A stretch of DNA of 64,000 nt from Dendrolimus kikuchii (GCA_019925095.2 CM034414.1:6368001-6432000); one strand, 5' to 3'; shown: positions 1 through 9,820, counted from the stretch's first letter. Numbers and translations: made by a program. Notes: generated by a model from the sequence alone, not told the origin.

Positions 1-354
1 TGTTTTAATTATAGATTGTTAATTCGTAAGTATAATTATAGATATTTATAGTATAGTTCAATTTTAGTTTATATTAAATATCGCCAATAAATTTAAGAAC
101 TATAGACAACAAAAACACTTTTACCTAATTTAGTATTCGTTTTCGAGCCGAGCATGCGCCTGGGCATGTTCCGAGTGCATTATTCTCGCTGTCACTTCCA
201 CAATGGCGTAGCTCTAAACACGATTAGTCTCACTTGTGTTTTCAATACTTTCTTTTTAGATAATTGTTTCCGCTGTAATTGTTCGGTTGTCCGTTTGACG
301 GTTTGTGTCTCATTTTAAATTTTTTGTTATATCAATTTTATTTCCAACTAGGAT
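1..354. other. unassigned AT-rich DNA
   Basis: No convincing coding sequence, RNA gene or repeat shared with the rest of the window was seen here. Confidence 0.4.
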
Positions 355-600
355 TTGCTCGCGACTTCGTCCACGTTGGACGGACTAAGCTAATTTGTAC
401 GTCTTCTAACAACTTTAAGCCGGTCACAAGAAAATTCCCGTGGGATTTCCGATAAGTACCGAAGATTTTAAATCCGGAAAACCATCGATCAGCGAAATCG
501 GCGCAGTAGTTTTTACGTGAATCCCGAACAAACAGACAAAGAAAAAAATCTAAAAAACAAAAGACTACACTTTCAGGATTGTATAATGTTATAGATTTTA
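355..600 (-). repeat. Rep-K tail-like repeat copy
   Basis: The stretch around 410-540 (a proline-codon-like 'aacaactttaa', 'attcccgtgggatt', 'gatcagcgaaatcgg', 'tttttacgtgaatcccgaac') recurs at 42640-43395 and 52200-52560 with the same order of motifs. It begins with 'cgcgacttcgtccacg', a sequence common at one end of lepidopteran interspersed repeats. It is non-coding. Class unknown; it could be the 3' tail of a LINE or SINE, or one end of a Helitron-like element. Confidence 0.5.
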
Positions 601-602
601 TA

Positions 603-735
603 AACTAGCTGTCGCTCACGGCTTTGGGCAAGAAAATTAGTCATAGTTTTGGCAAAGTTCCACCCCCTTCTTTAGCCTCTTAGGGGTAGAATTTCCAAAA
701 ACCCCGAAACACATGTATATTTATTTCTAACCAGA
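603..735. repeat. degraded interspersed repeat, left part
   Basis: A 'aaactagctgtcgctcacggctt' start followed by a 'ttaggggtagaatttccaaaaa' motif that is echoed at about 1100-1125. The SINE-A copy at 745-1029 lies between the two similar stretches, so it may have inserted into this repeat. Confidence 0.35.
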
Positions 736-744
736 AGCAGGTAT

Positions 745-1029
745 GTCCGTGCAGAAACGGAAATACAATACCTGCAGCCAGGCCGCCTGTCGTAAGAGGT
801 GACAAAACAACCCACAGCCAGGTGCTAGGATGTTTGCCCGAATGGATGGCTACCACCCCTGGTCTAGGGTATGCCACCATAACAACCTTGATTTTTATTC
901 TGGGATTAGTGGGCAGGCCTCCGTTTAGAAGGCGGCAGCACAATGAGAACACTTATGGTGTTACAAATGGCTATAGACCATGGTAACCCATCAGGTTGGC
1001 CTGTCTGTTGAACTCATGCAATAAAAAAA
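745..1029 (+). repeat. SINE-A copy with A-rich tail
   Basis: About 285 bp sharing the full motif order of the SINE-A family: 'gtccgtgcag', 'cctgtcgtaagaggtgac', 'aacccacagccaggt', 'ctaccacccctggtctag', 'atgccaccataacaacctt', 'tggtgttacaaatg' and a terminal 'gcaataaaaaaa' tail. The better-preserved copies at 52680-52990 and 30354-30764 define the family. Reading frames inside it are not real genes. Confidence 0.75.
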
Positions 1030-1040
1030 GTATAAAAAGT

Positions 1041-1254
1041 TTCGTGCTTCTTACTTTGAAAATAACTGATTTTCTTTAAAAAAAATCTTTTTACTCCCTT
1101 AGAGGTCGAATTTTCAAAAATCCTTTCTTAGTTCGCACGTACAATATAGAAAGAACCCGTATGCAAATTTCCACAATCCTAGTCCCAGTAGTTTGGGCTA
1201 ATGGGACAGAGTCCATAATTGACCGAGAAATCGCATAACTTAAAAAAAAAACAG
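1041..1254. repeat. degraded interspersed repeat, right part
   Basis: Contains 'cttagaggtcgaattttcaaaaatcc', parallel to the segment left of the SINE-A insertion, then a 'tttccacaatcctagtcccagtagtttgggctaa' tail typical of old non-LTR or Helitron-like repeats. Class not established. Confidence 0.3.
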
Positions 1255-1277
1255 TCGAATTGATTTATTTATTTATT

Positions 1278-1838
1278 TAGGTTTATGGCTTGGCAGCTAG
1301 GCTTTTAAGCCAGATCTTAGATTACAATATAGTTTCTTCATTTTCTTAAGCCTATGTATATAGCTCAGCTGAACTGTAGGTTATCAACTGACACCATTTA
1401 ACGGAGTTCTTGTGACAACTCAAAAGGCCATATTTGACCAAACAGTTCACATTTCTCACAAAAACACATAATTACTGCTCAAAAACTATCAAAAGTGGAT
1501 GGATGCAGAAGTCGTGGAAGGCCACGACACACCTTCCATGATCAAATTGATCGTGTACTAGCAGAAGGTGATGTCAGAAGCCTTAAGAACAGACGAGCTA
1601 GCATGACAAGAGTTATGAATGTCAAAGAGGCAAGTGAGGTGTGTAAGAATAAGCCTAAATGGCACTCTGTTGTTCGTGCCTACCCCGCAAGGGAGCTGGC
1701 GTGAAGTTATGTATGTATGTATGTATGTAAAAACTATCAATATCCTACAACTATAATTCATTTTAGAGTAATTTTACACAGTTTTAGAAAATAAAACTGC
1801 ACAGCACAACATCTACTTTCAGTTCCCGCCAAAAACTC
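1278..1838 (+). repeat. Rep-B copy split by an RTE-A insertion
   Basis: Rep-B runs from 'ggtttatggcttggcagctagg' through 'aacggagttcttgtg', 'cagttcacatttctcac' and 'aaataaaactgcacagcac' to 'ttcccgccaaaaactcc'. Other copies are at 20695-20922, 25268-25583, 59608-59757 and 61410-61678. In this copy the sequence breaks at 1492 and resumes at 1741 after an RTE-A fragment, so Rep-B was here first. Non-coding; class unknown. Confidence 0.7.
1493..1728 (+). mobile_element. 5'-truncated RTE-A LINE insertion
   Basis: The final part of an RTE-type non-LTR retrotransposon ORF: residues DGCRSRGRPRHTFHDQIDRV through to SVVRAYPARELA, stop, then an (ATGT)n tail. It is flanked by a perfect 12-bp duplication, aaaaactatcaa at 1481-1492 and 1729-1740, and the host repeat continues seamlessly across. 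This is the signature of target-primed reverse transcription with 5' truncation. The fragment begins 'aagtggatggatgc', so all of the endonuclease and RT core is missing and it is dead. Confidence 0.85.
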
Positions 1839-1905
1839 CTCAAAAATTAAGAAAACTATGCGAACCACAGATAATACACGCGACTCATGTCTTTACTTTT
1901 TTATT

Positions 1906-2048
1906 ACGAGCTTTTATTTAACTTGCAATGCATGTATGTATGAAAGTTCGGGTAGAATCTTGCATGTTAAATTTGACCAACTTCCCGGTTTCCGATTGAG
2001 CTGAAATTTTGCACACACATGTATATCGCGTGACAATGCAATAATATG
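1906..2048 (+). repeat. partial MITE-S copy
   Basis: Starts 'acgagcttttatttaacttgcaatg' and continues through 'aagttcgggtagaatcttgc' and 'tatcgcgtgacaatgcaat', matching the first half of the full copy at 3233-3527. The second half and the right terminal repeat are absent. Confidence 0.65.
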
Positions 2049-3232
2049 TCATTTTATTCTTATAAATTATTTTTCACTAAATTATTATTTAATTAACATA
2101 AAGAACTAAATATTTACTATCATCAGTGACAAAAAAATACTGGCTGGTAAAATGAAAATGCCACAGAAAAAAACTTACTTTACGTTTCATATGTGACGTA
2201 CGTGATGATGTGTCATCAAATTTAGATATAGATTTAACGCCTGATTTTATTAGAGAAGTAGTTATTTATTTAACAAATCAGTTTTCATTGACTTTCCTCA
2301 ATTTCGAATTGAAAAGCAGTGTTCACTTCAGGTGAAAGGCCTATTTAGACACTCGAACTATTAGCGCCCTCGTGCGCCAAACCATCTCATGCCTAAATAG
2401 GCCACTTTCACCCCTCGTGTAACAAAAGCAAAAGATTACACTAAATACAGGTTTTATATTTGCAAACTAAAATATATACCATGTTGTAATTGTTGGCAAC
2501 TTAAATTTATGGCAGCTAATATATGTCTGCCGGTACAACAGGAGGCCCTAAAATGCCGAAAATGTTCCATCATCAGTTTTCACTAAAACGATTTAGCTTA
2601 CATTCTTTTTTAAATACTGCTGCTGGGAATCCCGCGAGAATTTCAATGGACGAAGTCACGGGCATCTTTCTATGGACTGGTGCTAAAAGGCATGGATGTG
2701 ACAATCATTATTTTGGGTAATGAGCATTAGAAAAAGGGACCAGTATTAATACTGATTATTTACAGATTATATAAACAGTATCCGGTATACAACACTGGCC
2801 TTTTTACATGATATTTTTTTAAGAATGAACTATAAAATCTTGTTGCTGTAATAAATTTTATACTTTTTAATAATCTGGCATTACACTCTCATTTTAATAT
2901 GAAAACATACTTTGGGCCTTTTAGCATTGGGCCACAGATTTTAATTACTATGTCAATAAGCAAGTATTTTCTCCGCTCCGCTTGTTTACTCCTCCCGCTG
3001 CAATGTAAACGCACCCTTATGCCGTTATAATTATTATAATACACATATTAGTTGCCTAGTTGTGTAATAAGACTGCCGTGATAGTAATCTCGTAATGAAC
3101 AAGATTGCCGTTAGGAAAATAGTCGAACCGTTAAGGTGCCGAAGCTTAAGGCTACAACGCACTATCTCGCCAAGACGCGGCGGCGACAACCAGGCGGTTT
3201 TTGGCGGTCAATGTGGCGGCTTCCAACTTTTT
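2049..3232. other. unassigned DNA with one hairpin
   Basis: No supported gene. Short reading frames near 2523-2720 and 3095-3339 have no recognisable domain, and the latter runs into a MITE. The only structure noted is the inverted repeat at 2331-2412. Confidence 0.4.
2331..2412. repeat. short foldback (imperfect 20-bp arms)
   Basis: Left arm GGTGAAAGGCCTATTTAG (2331-2348) pairs with CTAAATAGGCCACTTTCACC (2393-2412); the arms differ by a 2-base insertion. The loop is about 44 bp. Possibly an ancient miniature transposon or a folded transcript. Confidence 0.55.
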
Positions 3233-3527
3233 ACAAGCTTTTATTTAACTTGCAATGGATGTACCTATGTATGTATGTAAGTTCGGGTGGAATCTTGCAA
3301 GTTAAATTTGACCAACTTCCCGGTTTCCGATTGAGCTGAAATTTTGCACACATATGTATATCGCGTGACAATGCAATATTATGGTACCATGGAGCTGATC
3401 TGATGATGGAGTCGGAAGGTGGCCATAGGAACTCCTGTACTAAACAACATAGACCCGCTTGGGCTCGTTTTACTTGTCTTGGCTAGAACTCTGCTGCTAC
3501 ATGATATCCAGGATCTCAAAAGCTTGT
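3233..3527 (+). mobile_element. MITE-S, full-length miniature element
   Basis: A 295-bp non-coding element bounded by 10-bp inverted termini, ACAAGCTTTT at 3233 and AAAAGCTTGT ending at 3527. The same unit lies in the opposite orientation at 31791-32098 and as a partial copy at 1906-2048. The inside carries a (TATG)n tract near 3265-3280. A clear TSD was not visible, so the superfamily is unassigned. Confidence 0.7.
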
Positions 3528-4568
3528 ATTTAAAATCCTTTTTAAAAAACAATTTTTGAATCGTTATATCTCAAAAACGGTAGCTGTTTGCTTCAATTAT
3601 TCGGAAGCTTGGTTTAGCTATTAAATAGATATATGTCAATTTAGGTTGTTGAAGAAAATGTCTACACGGATGCGTATTCAAGAAGACTTTGTTTATTTCG
3701 TGTTACTACTCTTTCAAATATAATTTGCGTGACCCTTTTTGGTATTACCAGTCTAAGGAACATAAATTGCGCAACTTTTTAGTGTTGCCACTCTAAGAAG
3801 ACGATAATTGCCAACCTTTTAGTGTTTCCATTTAAATAATGGTTTTGTGCTATCTCGCGACATCTTGTTGTGGACAGTGGCTCTTAACAAAAAAGTATAA
3901 AGACATTTTTTATAAATAATTATCTGATCTATAATTTTTGTCTGGGCTAATTTTATGATAAAACTTACCATTTTGCTAAAAATCGCGAAAAAACCCCGTT
4001 TTTGTGAACTTGGACTCCGAGTAAATTTTTTTTTTCATGTATCAGATCGACGAGGATTTTTTAGATTTGATTTATAATGGTGTTTTGAAAAATCCTTCAA
4101 ATTTTCAGCTGGGTGCGAATTTGTGTACCCTCAGATGTCTAAATTGACCGGACTATTTAGCGCAAGCTCTTTTTCATGAATATTGTTTAGAATTTGTTGT
4201 AAAATGTGTCAAATACCCAATTATCACAGGCCCCTTGTCGAGTTAGATACATGCGGTGATTAAAATTTATGAACCATAGTTAGTTAGATCTCTCTAGCCG
4301 CCGCAAATTGGCTATCACGATCTGACCGCCTAGTGCGTCTCTAATACAAAGATGAGGAAAGTCTATTCCCGACGGTCAACGCTGTACACAAGCTTCTGAT
4401 AATAGGAGTTGCAAGTACCGACCGCCAGACTGCTCACTAAACCTTCCATGGTCCCCGCATCATAATGAGGCGTCACGGGACCGTAATCATAGATATGACT
4501 GCCGTGACACCTCGATGAAAACATGTATGTCATGTCAACCATGTCATGTATATTATTATTGCATAAGT
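3528..4568. other. unassigned DNA
   Basis: No supported gene. A GC-richer patch at about 4300-4530 looks like degraded retroelement sequence, but no motif could be named. Confidence 0.35.
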
Positions 4569-4779
4569 ACAGCAGGCAGATGGCCCACCTGATAAAAAGC
4601 GGTCACCGGTTACCTATGGACATTTCTAACACCTTAGGTACTACCAATGTGCTGCTGCTCTGTAAAGGGAGACTGGACCATGGCGACTAATGTCGGAACA
4701 ACACTCAAAGTTATTATAACGACATACTTTAGACCAGGAGTGGTTGCCATCCAGTCCGGCAAAAATACCTGATGCCGTT
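4569..4779 (-). repeat. SINE-A copy (diverged)
   Basis: Reverse-complement SINE-A: 'cagcaggcagatggcccacctgat' at the left, then 'aacaccttaggtactaccaatg', 'ctgctgctct', 'actttagaccaggagtggttgcc' and 'cagtccggcaaa'. It lacks the very 5' end. Confidence 0.65.
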
Positions 4780-4849
4780 GTATGTCCTAGTATTTTTTCT
4801 ACGAAACCTACTGGAATTATATTGATGAAATCTATGTATGTAAATAAAA

Positions 4850-5142
4850 ATGAATCGTGGAAATGTACGCGCATAACTTGAAAATGACAACCGATTTTGA
4901 TGATTTTATTCTGTATTGGAGTGGGTCCCTTGATGCTTTACATTTGGAACCGGTAAGTGGCACTGGGATCGAGTTGTAGGATCCTCCTAATCTCCTGAAC
5001 CAATTTTTATGACTTTTTTTGTGTGTTTGAGTGTGGATCACCGGATGATTTAGATCTACAATTGGAACCGGTAGGTGACGCTTGGATCGGGTACTACACT
5101 CTTATATTTTCAGGACAGAGTAACGTCTGCTGAGACCTCTAG
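4850..5142 (+). repeat. Rep-C (CTAG-ended, Helitron-like?)
   Basis: Contains two 'ggaaccggtaagtggc(g)ct' type motifs about 125 bp apart and ends 'cgtctgctgagacctctag'. Related copies at 5783-5987, 6539-6756, 24167-24374, 38675-38844 and 39078-39545 end with the same 'gtctgccg..ccgctag'. A CTAG end followed by T in most copies would suit a Helitron, but no clear terminal hairpin was found, so this is tentative. Confidence 0.45.
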
Positions 5143-5418
5143 AGTAATGAAATCGTAAAATAATATAAGATTAGGGATAGCCGCCATACATATAGCTAAT
5201 TATCTAAGGATTGTTTTTTTTTTCAGTGTACATAGTCTATTTCAAATAGGACGACGATATGGCTGATACATCCATTAAACGTAATTTATAGCGTTATCGT
5301 AAACTTTCGTAAGAAATAAATATTAATTTTAGGACCGATTTTTCAATTGTAAGTTAGGCTATGGACGTGGCAAACATCGAGTGATGTGGCAACTGGAACC
5401 ATAGATAGAACTTATACG
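5143..5418. other. unassigned DNA
   Basis: Short AT-rich stretch with a poly-T run; nothing recognisable. Confidence 0.35.
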
Positions 5419-5781
5419 GGATGTGCTTTTAGCAGTGATGGAAGGTACACCACTGATATAGAAAGAAGAGTGATTTTGGGGAATAGTTTGAATGGAGCGT
5501 TACGTAAACTTCTAGGCGCTAAGAACCTCAGCCTGAAGGCCCAGCTCGCCATACACAACGCGGTGCTGGTACCTACGCTCACGTATGGAAGCGAGAGTTG
5601 GGTATGGAAGAGAGAGCATGAAAGTAGAGTAAACGCGGTCGAGATGCGAGCACTGCGCAAAGTCTGGGGAGTGACGCTCGCGGACCGCGTTCGTAATACC
5701 GAAGTAAGAAAGAGAGTTGGTCTGAAAGAGAGTGTCGGGGTGAAGGTAAGGCAAGGAATGCTCCGGTGATATGTATGTATG
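5419..5781 (+). pseudogene. RTE-A LINE fragment with internal 3' deletion
   Basis: Encodes the post-RT region of an RTE-like retrotransposon: GCAFSSDGRYTTDIERRV, the conserved VLVPTLTYGSESWVWKREHE block and RALRKVWGVTLADRVRNTEV. After VRQGMLR the coding sequence jumps straight to TGA and a short (TATG)n tail. Compared with the copy at 44985-45651, about 230 bp between the 'GMLRWFGHVE' region and the tail are missing, while the tail itself is kept. The 5' part (endonuclease, RT motifs) is absent. Non-functional. Confidence 0.75.
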
Positions 5782-5782
5782 T

Positions 5783-5987
5783 AATATATATAAATTACGT
5801 GTCACGTTGTTTGTCCGCGATGGACTCCTAAACTACTTGACCGATTTTAATCAAATTTTCACACCGTGTGCAGTTTGATCCAACTTGAAAGATAGGATAG
5901 CTTACATTTGGACCCGGTAGGTGGCGCTGCAATCGGGTTCTAAATTTTATATCTTTAGGACAGAACAACGTCTGCCGGGACAGCTAG
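5783..5987 (+). repeat. Rep-C (CTAG-ended) copy
   Basis: Near-identical to 24167-24374: 'tatataaattacgtgtcacgttgtttgtccgcg', 'ttgaccgattttaatcaaat', 'ggacccggtaggtggcgctg', ending 'cgtctgccgggacagctag' followed by T. Confidence 0.6.
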
Positions 5988-5988
5988 T

Positions 5989-6000
5989 ACATATATATAT

Positions 6001-6059
<59 letters not shown>
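5989..6059. repeat. (TA)n microsatellite
   Basis: About 70 bp of nearly pure TA dinucleotides separating Rep-C from the LINE fragment. Reading frames rich in Tyr-Ile here are artefacts of the repeat. Confidence 0.95.
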
Positions 6060-6060
<1 letters not shown>

Positions 6061-6526
6061 CGCAATGCTTGAAGACAAAAGTCTTCGAGCAGTGCGTCCT
6101 CCCCGTCCTGACCTACGGGGCCGAGACATGGACACTTACGGCAGGATTGGTCCACAAGTTCCAAGTCGCTCAACGGGCTATGGAGCGAGCTATGTTGGGT
6201 GTTTCTCTTATGGATAAAATTAGAAATGAGGATATCCGTAAGAGAACCAAGGTAACCGACATAGCTCGCAAAATTAGCAAGTTGAAGTGGCAGTGGGCCG
6301 GTCACATCTGCCGCAGGACCGATGGCCGATGGAGCAAACGAGTCCTGGAGTGGAGACCGCGTCTCGGTAAACGTAGTGTCGGACGCCCTCCAGCCCGATG
6401 GACCGACGACCTATGCAAGGTCGCCGGTAGGCGCTGGCTGAGGAAATCGGAGGACAGGGATGAGTGGCGCCGTCTTGGGGAGGCCTACGTCCAGCAGTGG
6501 ACTGCAAATGGCTGACGACGACGATA
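6060..6526 (+). pseudogene. RTE-type LINE C-terminal fragment
   Basis: An open frame of about 150 codons matches the C-terminus of RTE-like LINE polyproteins: KVFEQCVLPVLTYGAETW (about residues 3-21), a ERAMLGVSLMDKIRNEDIR block, LKWQWAGHICRRTD, GRPPARWTDDLCKVAGRRWL and a terminal W..LGEAYVQQW before the stop at 6513. A short (GAC)n tail follows. The RT and endonuclease core is absent and the left edge abuts a TA microsatellite. This is a different subfamily from RTE-A, closer to 26863-27338 and 48735-48890. Confidence 0.75.
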
Positions 6527-6538
6527 TATATATATATA
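6524..6538. repeat. short (TA)n tract
   Basis: A 15-bp TA run directly between the LINE tail and an inverted Rep-C copy. Confidence 0.8.
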
Positions 6539-6756
6539 CTAGCGGCCCGGGCAGACGTTGTCCTGCCTTTAAAAAATAAAATTCTAGTACCCGATCCCAG
6601 CGCCACGTACCGGTTCTAATTGCGAATCTCAACCATCCCGGTACACACTCAAAGACACAAAAACAAAATCACCAAAATCGCTCCCGGTGATTAGGAGGAT
6701 TCCAGAACCCGATCTCAGCGCCACCTACCGGTTATAATTGTGAATCTAAAAGAGTA
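6539..6756 (-). repeat. Rep-C (CTAG-ended) copy, inverted
   Basis: Starts with CTAG at 6539-6542 on the + strand, so the element ends there on the - strand and the next - strand base is T. Two 'cagcgccac(g/c)taccggtt' blocks match the tandem motif of 4850-5142. Together with 5783-5987 it brackets the LINE fragment in inverted orientation. Confidence 0.55.
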
Positions 6757-7106
6757 ATATTTTTTTTTTTAATTCTAAGTCATAACAAAATAAGATTAAA
6801 AATCGTGCCAAAAAATTAAAGTTTATAATTAACAAATGAAAAATAGGGGTTGATCGTAGAGGGGTGCAAATTTAGGGTTGTATGTATTTTTGTATGTTGT
6901 ATCATAAAAAAATAGAAATTAAAAATTTTGTCTAAAAAATAAAAAAATTAATTTAGGGGTGGACTACCCCTAACATTTAGGGGGATGAAAAATAGATGTT
7001 GGCCGATTCTCATAGATACCGGATAAGCACAAAAAATTTCATCAAAATCGGTCAAGCCGTTTCGGAGGAGTATGGCAACGAAAACTGTGACACGAGAATT
7101 TTATAT
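6757..7106 (+). repeat. interspersed repeat tail
   Basis: AT-rich repeat with 'tttaggggtggactacccctaaca' (a small hairpin) ending in 'aatttcatcaaaatcggtcaagccgtttcggaggagtatggcaacg'. That end resembles the tails of insect non-LTR elements. Class not established. Confidence 0.45.
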
Positions 7107-7109
7107 ATT

Positions 7110-7143
<34 letters not shown>
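7107..7143. repeat. (TA)n microsatellite
   Basis: About 37 bp of TA dinucleotides following the repeat tail. Confidence 0.9.
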
Positions 7144-7146
<3 letters not shown>

Positions 7147-7616
7147 ATTTTCATTTGCAGGCATTTTCGCTGCGCCTAAATTTCGCCGCCATAGGCAGTT
7201 GCCTACTGTCATTGGCCGCCCTTACTGATAGCTTTTATCTAACAGATGACAAATCGGTAATTAATTTTTTGAAAAATATATTTAATCCTGTTACTATATA
7301 GTAATCTCATACTTAGAATCGCGATGTTTATTTCTATATTTATGTAATTCCTCCCGTCCTATTTGAAATAGACCGTCCCGCGTGAACTGAGCGGCGGTCA
7401 TAGCTATACTGAATATAGACTTCAAAGAGACATTGAATATGTAGGATTGGCTTCCAGTCCGACTGGGTGGATAACTGTTCTTCAGCATTTCCTGTTCTAA
7501 ACAGCATTTTATACCATAGTTAACTTGGCGTAGGCAGGATACATTAATATCTTCGAACAGGATTTATTTAATAAATCCTATATTACATTATATCGATGTT
7601 TGTGGCTAAATATAAG
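7144..7616. other. unassigned DNA
   Basis: No supported gene; reading frames on both strands lack recognisable domains. Confidence 0.35.
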
Positions 7617-7772
7617 CCGTGGTAGCTTAATGGTTAGCACACGCGTCCCGAACTGAAAGTGCACGTGTTCGAATACTGACCGAAAATTATACACCACTTA
7701 TGCACTCTTCAACGTGCATATTTTTACAATTACTACGTGCTAATGAAGGAAAACATCGTGATGAACTCTTTA
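7617..7772 (+). repeat. tRNA-derived SINE (tSINE), partial
   Basis: Has an A-box-like 'tggtagcttaatggttagc' and a B-box-like 'gtgttcgaatac' about 30 bp downstream, then the tSINE body ('caattactacgtgctaa', 'gaaggaaaacatcgtgatg'). Full copies are at 11625-11920 (-) and 45928-46217 (+). The 3' part ('cagtgggac') is missing. Confidence 0.65.
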
Positions 7773-7910
7773 TATCGGGATAATGATAAAATTAGTATAT
7801 AAAATATAATTTAATAAAATTAATTATTAATTATGGATTTAATAATTTTAAGGAATTCGGCAAAATTTTATATCCACTTGTTTATCAAAAACATGTCTTT
7901 TTGATTTTAA

Positions 7911-8150
7911 TTTACTTGCGGGGTAGGCACGAACAACAGAGCGCCATTTAGGTTTATTCTTACACACCTCACTTGCTTCTTTGACATTCATAACTCTTGT
8001 CATGCACGCTCGTCTGTTTTTAAGGCTCCTGGCATCACCTTCTGCTAGTACACGATCAATTTGATCATGGAAGGTGTGTCGTGGCTTTCCACGACTTCTG
8101 CATCCATCCACTTTTGCATTGTATATCTGTTTAGTCATTCTTTCATCATG
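7911..8150 (-). pseudogene. RTE-A LINE C-terminal fragment
   Basis: On the - strand it encodes KKHDERMTKQIYNAKVDGCR through VLAEGDARSLKNRRACMTRV to SVVRAYPASKL. The (ATGT)n tail is missing and the frame runs on into unrelated flanking sequence, so the 3' end is truncated. Part of the RTE-A family seen ten or more times here. Confidence 0.75.
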
Positions 8151-8468
8151 CTTTTTAATTATAGTAAACATATTGCAGTCTTCTCCTGTAGACATGTAAA
8201 ACTTTTGTGTTTGACCCATTTATTAAGCCGATCGGGGTGGATTTTGGGTCCGTGCAGGCCAAGTATATACAGACTTTTTAAAAACGGCTAGTCGAGGCCA
8301 TAGGCGACCGGAATGCTGGAGCTTACCTCGCTCAAATAATAAGTGTTTGTATTCAGTGAGGTAATGCTGTCATCCTGCTAGGAGCACTGCCTTGAGATAA
8401 CAGTTTGGTCTAGTAGTTTATTTTCAAGGTTTTATGTTATAGATTAACTTGTCCCTAATAATATATTG
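8151..8468. other. unassigned DNA between two RTE-A fragments
   Basis: Contains a GC-richer patch around 8225-8310 with no recognisable gene. Confidence 0.3.
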
Positions 8469-8597
8469 ATGACAAGAGTTATGAATGTCAAAGAAGCAAG
8501 TGAGGTGTGTAAGAATAAGCCTGAATGGCGCTCTGTTGTCCGTGCCTACCCCGCAAGGGAACTGGCGTGAAGTTATGTATTTATGTATGTATGTGAT
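8469..8597 (+). mobile_element. short RTE-A 3' fragment with (ATGT)n tail
   Basis: Encodes MTRVMNVKEASEVCKNKPEW through SVVRAYPARELA, stop, then the ATGT tail. About 125 bp of the 3' end only. A convincing TSD was not found. Confidence 0.7.
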
Positions 8598-8690
8598 GTA
8601 TTGAAGTTCAATTTTGTATTAAAAAATTTTACCTAATTGTTAAGCTTACTGTAAAATATTTGATTAAAATAAAATAATAGATAGACTAAT

Positions 8691-9012
8691 AACACTACGT
8701 TTTAACGGTTTTAAGCGCGGTAATTTTATTTGATTTTGATTTTTCCGACGTTTCGGCCACTTTTCAGTGGCCGTGAGCACGGAAGACAATTAACTTGTTA
8801 ATTTTAATTAAAATTAACAAGTTGGCGGTAGGCTAAATAAAACTTTAACAATACTCGTTGACACTTGACATCTTTGTCTTCCGTCATCACAGCCACTGAA
8901 AAGTGACCGAAACGTCGGAAAATGCAAAATCAAATAAAATTACCGCCCTTAAAACCGTTAAAACGTAGTTTTATTATGTATACAAGTCGCGAAAACTTAA
9001 GAAAATATTAAT
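8691..9012. mobile_element. PLE-type foldback
   Basis: Two inverted arms: 'acgttttaacggttttaagcgcggtaatttt..ttccgacgtttcggccacttttcagtggcc' on the left and its reverse complement on the right ('gccactgaaaagtgaccgaaacgtcgg..ttaaaaccgttaaaacgtag'). The arms are also seen at 12570-13054, 21905-22672 and 30925-31122. The 21905-22672 copy encloses a Penelope-like C-terminal coding scrap, so the arms are probably the inverted pLTR-like ends of a Penelope-like element. The right flank has 'tatacaagtcgcgaaaacttaag', shared with other copies. Confidence 0.6.
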
Positions 9013-9107
9013 AGATAGGCTTTTAACAAAACAAACAAATGTTAGAACAATTTATAGTACACTAAAATAAACAACTACAAACAATATTCATAATTACAAT
9101 ACTAATA

Positions 9108-9303
9108 TTTTCTTTAGTTTTCACGACTAGTATACATACATAATAAAAGTAGGTTTTAAACACGGTTGTTTATTTGATTTTAATTATTCAGACGTTTCGG
9201 CCACTCTCATTTCAAGGCTACTGAAAAGTGGCCAAAACATCGGAATAATAAAATCAAATAAGTTACCACGCTTAAAACCGTTAAAACGGTAAACTGTTAA
9301 AAC
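9108..9303. mobile_element. short PLE-type foldback, deleted
   Basis: A reduced version: 'tatttgattttaattattcagacgtttcggccactctcatt' and 'ctgaaaagtggccaaaacatcgg..accgttaaaacg' facing each other with only a few bases between. It is preceded by the same 'attttctttagttttcacgactagtataca' flank as other PLE copies, and followed directly by a long TA tract. Confidence 0.55.

Positions 9304-9305
<2 letters not shown>

Positions 9306-9389
<84 letters not shown>
9306..9389. repeat. (TA)n microsatellite
   Basis: 84 bp of pure TA. Tyr-Ile-rich frames across it are artefacts. Confidence 0.95.
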
Positions 9390-9393
<4 letters not shown>

Positions 9394-9820
9394 ATGTGTT
9401 TTGTGTGGTTTGTGGTAGTTCATATACTATACATAAGATTTTTTTGTTAGGTTTTTTACTATCCGTTTGTCTTTCTTTGTATTCTTCCATGCCTCCATGG
9501 TCTGTAGACAGACCATATACCACGAGACGTTCCAACCGCCTGTTTGTGATACTTCAATCAATTAAATTCTACGCGGCCATTAAAAAACAATAGACATGTA
9601 AAACCAATGTCGTTCCGTTCCACGCAGACGCCTCCCACATAAACTTTCACATGAACTAACCTTTGGCGAGCGAATAACGGTCCTTGGCTGACACACATTT
9701 TAAAACGAAACACCATGCACGTTTTCAAAAATCGAATCATTTTCAGCGCTATTTAGAGGTAAGTAAAATGCCGAAATAGTAGGTTCATTTCTTTTTCTTA
9801 ATAATTTTATGGCTTGGCAG
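9390..9820. other. unassigned DNA
   Basis: A - strand reading frame at 9558-9740 (60 codons, containing FRFKMCVSQGPLFARQRLVH) is open but unrecognised; I cannot tell whether it is a repeat remnant or chance. No gene is supported. Confidence 0.3.

Noticed and set aside
5921..6305. Tyr-Ile-rich proteins on both strands
   Set aside because: They are translations of the (TA)n microsatellite joined to flanking LINE sequence.
7848..8219. Novel 123-codon gene with a distinct N-terminus
   Set aside because: Only the RTE-A tail part is recognisable; the N-terminal 23 residues come from unrelated flanking sequence read in frame.
9184..9535. Two overlapping Ile-Tyr repeat proteins
   Set aside because: They read through 84 bp of pure TA.
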